Below, one piece after another: positions 58,670 to 64,000 of a stretch of 64,000 bases of DNA (position 1 is its first letter; each line of letters begins with the position of its first letter). The DNA is from Datura wrightii. Its lineage: Eukaryota > Streptophyta > Magnoliopsida > Solanales > Solanaceae. Where the stretch lies: contig JASDFA010000010.1 of the NCBI GenBank assembly GCA_035772735.1, forward strand, positions 155,870,501 to 155,934,500. The letters are read 5' to 3'. Both the position numbers and the translations under genes were made by a program. The notes beneath the pieces were generated by a model. That model searched no databases and was not told the DNA's origin. It was given only the letters and a program-made list of their open reading frames with translations.

Positions 58670-61273
58670 TAGAAACAGATCAGACTAGTAACATTCAAGA
58701 TCGAAACGAAACAATGATGTTAAAATAGCAAAGAAAGTTTTAAAAAAAAAACATTTTCCATAGTATCGTGCCTCTTTTTAAAAAAAAAATCCCCTTTTAT
58801 TGTATGTTTCATTGAGAGTCCTGACAGGAACTTACTAAAGCTTGAGATTAAAAAAAAGCCAGTATTAGACATTTCGTTAGCTTTATCCTAATTTGCAAGA
58901 AGCTACTAAAGTTTGTGAATGCAATAGGAAAAAAAAAAAGAAAAAAACAAGTCCAGAAATTTTTGCTTGTAATATTGTTGTAATTATAAGTTTCTGTTAT
59001 ATCAGAATCTTTTTTCTTCCTTAATTTCCCTCAGCTGCAACAATTTTCCAATTTCATACATCAAGTACTTCAAAGGACACTTGCCAAATTCCATAGGATT
59101 GGTGTACAATTTCAATGAACGTGAATAATAGTACTTCCAGAAATATACTAATACTCGATCAATTTCTTGAGAATATAGAAGAAGTATATATCTATTTTGG
59201 TTGACCATAGATCATAAGGACACGTAGTTTTTACACTTTATGTAATTAAAACAGTTTAGAAAATCCAAACCTAATTAGTCTTCAATAATGAAGAATCTCC
59301 AATTCCAATCTTTCAAAGATTGTATACACCTCCTAGCTTTTTTTCTTCAACCCAAAAAGTTAGTGTCATTATATATATGGGGTGATGAGTTAATTGTATG
59401 TATGGTATAATGGTAGGGTGTCTTTTTGAATTGAGAGCAAAACCACTAGTGTAGAACGTCTTACAAACAACCTCTCTCAACACCTCTCTTCCCCTTGTGG
59501 CTCTCCACACTCTACATTTTAACCAATCTATCAAAGATAAATGTTACTATCATATTTTAAAAAAATATATTTCTCCCCTTTTCTATCTAGAAGTATATAT
59601 ACAATTTCAAAGTAGTTATTTGAATTTTTTTTATTATATATTGGATAGGGGAGGGGAGGGAAGATGATATGAGAAACTAATGAGAGAATTACGAGATGGA
59701 GAATTGAATTTTTATTAATAGGATGAAAATTTAGGTAGTGAACCAACTAAACTACTTCTTAAAATCCTTTTTAAATGACTTTGTATGATATGATACAACC
59801 ATTAAATTTAGTTTATTATATCAATTAAAGGGATTATTTGACAACATTATCCTTTATCTTGCCTTGAAAACACTTCTTCTTTAGTATATATACTACTTCT
59901 ATATTCTAAGAAAATGTAAAGGATAGTTGAAAGAACATTGAAGTTTTCTACACATTTTACTGTAACAAGTTAGAAAAAAAGATGTAATGTTTTCTCGATT
60001 TTTGAAAATATTTGTAATACTCCCTCCATTTTATTTTACTTGACTCTTATATTAAAAAAATTTAATATTTTTTTGTTCCAAGAGAAATTTATCATTTTCT
60101 TCAATACAAGGTGAAAAAATCTAACCTTCACCAATAAGGTGGAAGTTCGGGTAATCAACTGATCCCCTAAATAGCTACTTACAGTACTAGTAGGATCTAA
60201 GTAGCTCATCGATTGATTGACTATCTGAATTTTCATCTTGTTGGTAGGAATTTGATTCCCACCTTCTAGTGTCCTCCCTCATTCCTCATTTCTCCTTCCT
60301 CATTCCTCCACCTCCGATGTAATAAGCAATAATTCTTTTAAAGAAAAAACAAAATATTTATCGATTGAAGATTTAATGAAAGTACAAATGTTCCCCTGGT
60401 AGTAAACTGAAGGGTTTGTACTCATTGAAAATCTAAATTTAATTAGTCCAGGAGACCAGGACATCAAATTATTAATTAAATACATACGTTTACTTGTTTA
60501 TAGTTAAGATTTATAACCACCTAACAAGTACATAATCTTCATTATATTCACAAATAGTCTCACTAACATTAATGATTAATTAACAACCCATCACAAATAG
60601 GAAGAATGAGTAAACTGAGGCACAAATTGCTGTTCTCTTTACACAAAAGTTTTACAAATGTAATGAAATATTAGTTTTAACTGGTCAAGACTCGACATAG
60701 GCTCAACAACACTATGAAAAGGAAATAAATTCTATCTTAATTGACCATATATCTTTGTGGAAGAAAAAAAGAAAAAGAAACTCACGGTGTTGAGAGAAAA
60801 TTCTATAAGGAGTATTATAATTGTTTATTATAAATAAAAAGTATTACATGCATACTTAATTGAAATAGGGACAAAAAGTTACATGACCTTAGAACCACCT
60901 AATTAATAAAATTATACTTCGTTTTTATTAATTTTTTTTTTCATTTCATTAAATAAAGAAAAAACACACGCATTTTAACCATTACTATAGAGTAAATTTT
61001 CAATTATGTGTATGTGTTTAGAGAGAAGACCTTTTTTTTTTCATTTGACAACTAGAGAAAGAGAGAACAATACACGTTATAATTATGTTAAATAAGAAGA
61101 AGAGTTGTGAGCCTCTCATTTGGTGTAAGTTGGTTACATTGGGAAAGGAGAAAAGAAGGGAGGGAACTCAAAAAAGAAAACTCTCTAATCTAATCCTCTT
61201 TCTCCATCCCCGCCGGAGACGCAGCACAAATCTCCCTGACAAAAACAAACTTAATAATAATAGTAATTACAAT
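58670..61273. other. Intergenic region upstream of the LBD gene and small gene
   Basis: A divergent promoter region between the small minus-strand gene and the LBD gene. AT-rich, with several A runs (58740-58940), MITE-like 'actccctccattttatttt' at about 60020, and a CT-rich stretch at 60265-60310. The last ~190 bases before 61274 are open in the LBD frame from ATG 61085 but look like 5' UTR. No gene is seen. Confidence 0.5.
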
Positions 61274-63808
61274 ATGCAGAATCAAATGACCTCCTTTAGC
61301 ACCCCCAATAATAATACTCCTCCTCTTACATTCATTACTGATCACAATAAGTACACTAAACGCCTTCATAACAACAACAACAAGGATAACAAGAACCATA
61401 ACAACAATAGCAATAGCAATAGCAACAACAATAACAATAACAAGAACATCCTTCTTCGTGTCAGTGGGGCCGGTCAAGCTTGCGCTGCGTGCAAATACCA
61501 ACGCAGGAAGTGTGCACCTGACTGCGTTCTTGCCCCTTATTTTCCACACGATCGCCAACATCAATTCCTCAACGCTCATAAATTGTTCGGGGTCAGCAAA
61601 ATCACCAAGATCATCCGTCACCTTGATCATCAACAGTTGAAAGACGAGGCAATGCGGACTATCATCTTCCAATCTGACGTTCGCGCCAATGACCCCGTTG
61701 GTGGTTGTTACCGTATCATCAAGGACCTGCAACGCCACATTGATTATTGCAAAGCTGAGCTGGACATCGTTCTTCATCAACTCGCATACTGCAGGGCACA
61801 GGCTGTCGCTGCTGCTGCCGCGGCCTCTGAACAACAGCAACAGATACTTACAACAACAGATCAGGAATCATTCAATGATAATAATTGTGATATTGGCGTC
61901 GTGAATCAAGCAGATTCTTTGGTGAACAATAATAATAATGCATCTTCATATGAACATCAACAGCCAATAGATCATAACTACCATACTCATGATAGTTATT
62001 ATAATCATCCTCGTTGTGATCAGCAAGCGGAAGATGATCAGCAATACGATGAAATTCAAGATGGGCAATTAGATTTAACAGATATTAACTTCCCCTGGAG
62101 CTTGCATGAACAAGAATCCACGTCTACTGCATCGACAGCACCCAATTCTATGATGAAGCAACTATCTCTTAATGACCAATGCGACAATATGAAGGAGCCT
62201 ATTAATCTTGAGGGGTTTTCAGGATTCGGAAGTTTCCAACATGAACAAACATTTGATCAACACAGGTTAGTAATTGTTGCACTTTGTTTACTGTTCTTTG
62301 ATTATTTATATCGTGCAATGTTTTGAATTGAACCATTTAAAGGATCTTATCTCGAAGATCCAATGATGAATTTAAACAACATATAATTAAATCTTTGATT
62401 TCCATTTGTCTGTTAACATATCTTGCTCAGTTTTAGGGAAAAAGAATAGATTATGGTTTCAATAATAATTTGGTTTTTTGAATGGATTTTCATGGCATTT
62501 CCAGAGTAGTTTTGCACATTGTGGTATAGTCTACAATATATATGTATGTATGTATGTGTATATATATATATATATAGAAATTTTATTCACAATTATAGAA
62601 CCTAGAGCTTAAATGCTAATAAAAAATTATTTTAAACTCAAAACTACTACTATATATATATATATTGAAAAGGTAACAGCTGTATTATATACCACAAAAA
62701 TCAAACCAGCAGGTATCCATAATTACAAGGGGATTACATGGAAGATCTTCTAATCCTACGACAAGACTTACAAAGATCCTAAAACATCCATAAATGAATC
62801 TAGATTTTTCACGGATTCCTGTTTACACCGAAAACAAAAAAAAATACCAGGCAGTTCATTTTCAAATTCTGAATAGAATTGCACTTGTCATCGAAACATC
62901 TCTGATTCCTTTCTCTCCACACTATCCACCAGATAGCAGATAACTTTCCATGTATCCTTCTGGCTTGAGAGGCTACCATAACTGTCCCAGAATTCCAAAG
63001 CATGTAGAATTCTCCCTGGACTCACCCTACTCATTCCTTTCATGTTAATGAACAACTTCCATAGCTGAGTAGTGATGTTACAATGCAGAAAGAGATGATT
63101 GATTGTCTCAGCCTCCTCACCACAAAAATAGCATCTTGAACATAGCTGAAAGCCTCTTTTAATAAGGTTCTCATGGGTCAACACTGCCTGTTTTGTCAAG
63201 AGCCAAACAAAACATGCAACTTTCAGAGGGATCTTTACTTTCCAAATTAACTTCCATGGTCACTGCTCAGAATGTTTGTTACAGCTGTTGGAGCTGTTGA
63301 ATACCTATAAGCATCCTTTGCATAGAACTTGCCCGTGCTTATTACCCTGCCATACTAAGCAATCTTCAGCTTCTGAAGGGCCGTTGAATTGTTTTAAGAT
63401 GTAGTAGAATTCTGTGAGCCTCACAATTTCCCAGTCATTGAACAATTTTCAAAAGCTTAAATTCCATCCTTGATTTGTAGCCTCCTCCTGTTGATTTAAC
63501 ATATAAATTTCTGGGAAAAATTGCTTCAGTAATCCTTATTCCATCCAAGTATCATCCCAAAAATATGTTTTCAAAAGAAAATAAAACAAAAGGAAAACAG
63601 GTTATAGCATAGTAAGAATTGCTCTTTCTTTAGTTCTTTTTATATTTTGGAATATAGTTGTGACACTTGTTCATTTAACAATGGTGAAGCTATCCAACAA
63701 GGGAACAGACTCCAATTGAAGGAAGAGGGTGAATCCTTACAACATGCTCGAAGATCAAGATCTAAAGGTGCTGCTACTCTGTTTACCTTCGCAAACTGTA
63801 CTTGCTGA
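61274..63808 (+). CDS. LOB-domain (LBD) transcription factor, two exons
   Basis: Plant-specific DNA-binding regulator with a LATERAL ORGAN BOUNDARIES domain. Exon 1, 61274-62265: an Asn-rich leader, then the C block CAACKYQRRKCAPDC (CX2CX6CX3C, from about residue 70), the GAS region HKLFGVSKITKIIRHL, FQSDVRANDPVGGCYRII, and the coiled-coil-like DLQRHIDYCKAELDIVLHQL. A Gln/Asn/Asp-rich region follows. A strong donor (CAG|GTTAGT) at 62266 and an acceptor at 63657 would join exon 2, 63658-63808, in frame; it reads SCDTCSFNNGEAIQ, then KGAATLFTFANCTC and a stop, giving 380 codons. Without splicing the frame ends at 62326. An upstream in-frame ATG at 61085 adds 63 residues of unconserved sequence. 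The closest family I know is LBD27 (SIDECAR POLLEN)-like; this is a judgement from the domain wording. Confidence 0.8.
62660..63520 (-). mobile_element. LINE fragment inside the LBD intron
   Basis: The minus strand reads the linker after reverse transcriptase (LFNDWEIVRLTEF near 63430), then the zinc-binding domain (QAVLTHENLIKRGFQLCSRC, YFCGEEAETINHLFLHC at 62888-63199) and IWWIVWRERNQRCF at 62809-63003. Stops separate the pieces. It occupies most of the predicted intron and is related in type to the fragments at 8290 and 10925. Confidence 0.75.
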
Positions 63809-64000
63809 ATTTTTGTAGTAGAGAGATCTGCAAGAGGAAATTTCTGGGAGTCAACAGACTTCACAATTTTGCCCGAACTCCCAAAGAGTGGTGTCTATTT
63901 TGTTCCTTTCTTTTAATTGTCAACCGATCAATCGGTATGCAAATCTAGCTTCCATTCGTCTGCTGGGGTCTTCAACCATCGTAAAGCTCATGCAGTTCGA
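63809..64000. other. Probable 3' flank of the LBD gene
   Basis: No coding sequence recognised; probably 3' UTR or downstream DNA, cut by the window end. Confidence 0.4.

Noticed and set aside
58492..58728. + strand 78-codon ORF
   Set aside because: Opposite-strand shadow of the small alanine-rich gene; the minus frame has the better start context, acceptor and composition.
61190..61840. 216-codon minus-strand ORF opposite the LBD gene
   Set aside because: Antisense shadow of the Asn/Gln-rich and LOB-domain coding region; the + strand carries the recognisable domain.

Overview
The window reads as nuclear DNA of a eudicot plant, most likely a Solanum-like member of the Solanaceae. The evidence is AT-rich intergenic DNA, genes with many GT-AG introns, plant-specific protein families (INDETERMINATE-domain zinc finger, LOB-domain protein, plant beta-galactosidase 17, NAP1), and a dense layer of short transposable elements (hAT- and Stowaway-type MITEs, tRNA-derived SINE-like units, LINE fragments, Ty1/copia). 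There are no operons, ribosome binding sites, CRISPR arrays or replication origins. The species call is inference from protein and repeat style, not from a search.

Layout. (1) 0.3-16.3 kb is a tandem duplication of a nucleosome assembly protein 1 (NAP1) gene. Copy 1 (1291-5177, 10 exons) has an open frame of 324 codons but stops inside its acidic tail. Copy 2 (7369-15849) is larger and damaged: intron 3 with exon 4 was duplicated again as a ~2.6 kb tandem block, a hAT MITE and LINE fragments sit inside, exon 8 lost its donor, and an intronless poly(A)-binding-protein segment lies between exon 10 and the NAP1 C-terminal tail. (2) 16.3-21.7 kb is gene-poor, with a MITE and a SINE-like unit. (3) 21.8-26.1 kb holds a four-exon C2H2 zinc-finger gene of the IDD family. 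(4) 26.1-41 kb is repeat-rich: a TIR-bounded element with a CAC/ATC-rich core, a dead LINE, a broken MAPKKK-like kinase pseudogene, long microsatellites and a decayed copia element. (5) 41.0-57.7 kb is a complete 19-exon beta-galactosidase 17 gene (714 codons) whose introns host several unrelated insertions. (6) 58.45-58.66 kb is a convergent small gene for a 68-residue alanine-rich protein. (7) 61.3-63.8 kb is a LOB-domain transcription factor whose probable second exon lies beyond a LINE fragment.

How the genes relate. They do not form one pathway. The NAP1 pair (histone chaperone), IDD and LBD factors (transcription) and BGAL17 (beta-galactoside hydrolysis) are ordinary neighbours in a plant chromosome. 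The main story is structural: a duplicated histone-chaperone gene whose two copies have each lost different C-terminal parts, with exon duplication, a splice-site shift and gene-fragment capture readable by comparing the copies.

Limits. Exon borders come from reading GT/AG sites, phase continuity and knowledge of the families; no alignment or transcript data were available. I did not find a convincing undescribed biological system. The most unusual items are the chimeric NAP1/PABP locus and the reciprocal decay of the NAP1 tails.
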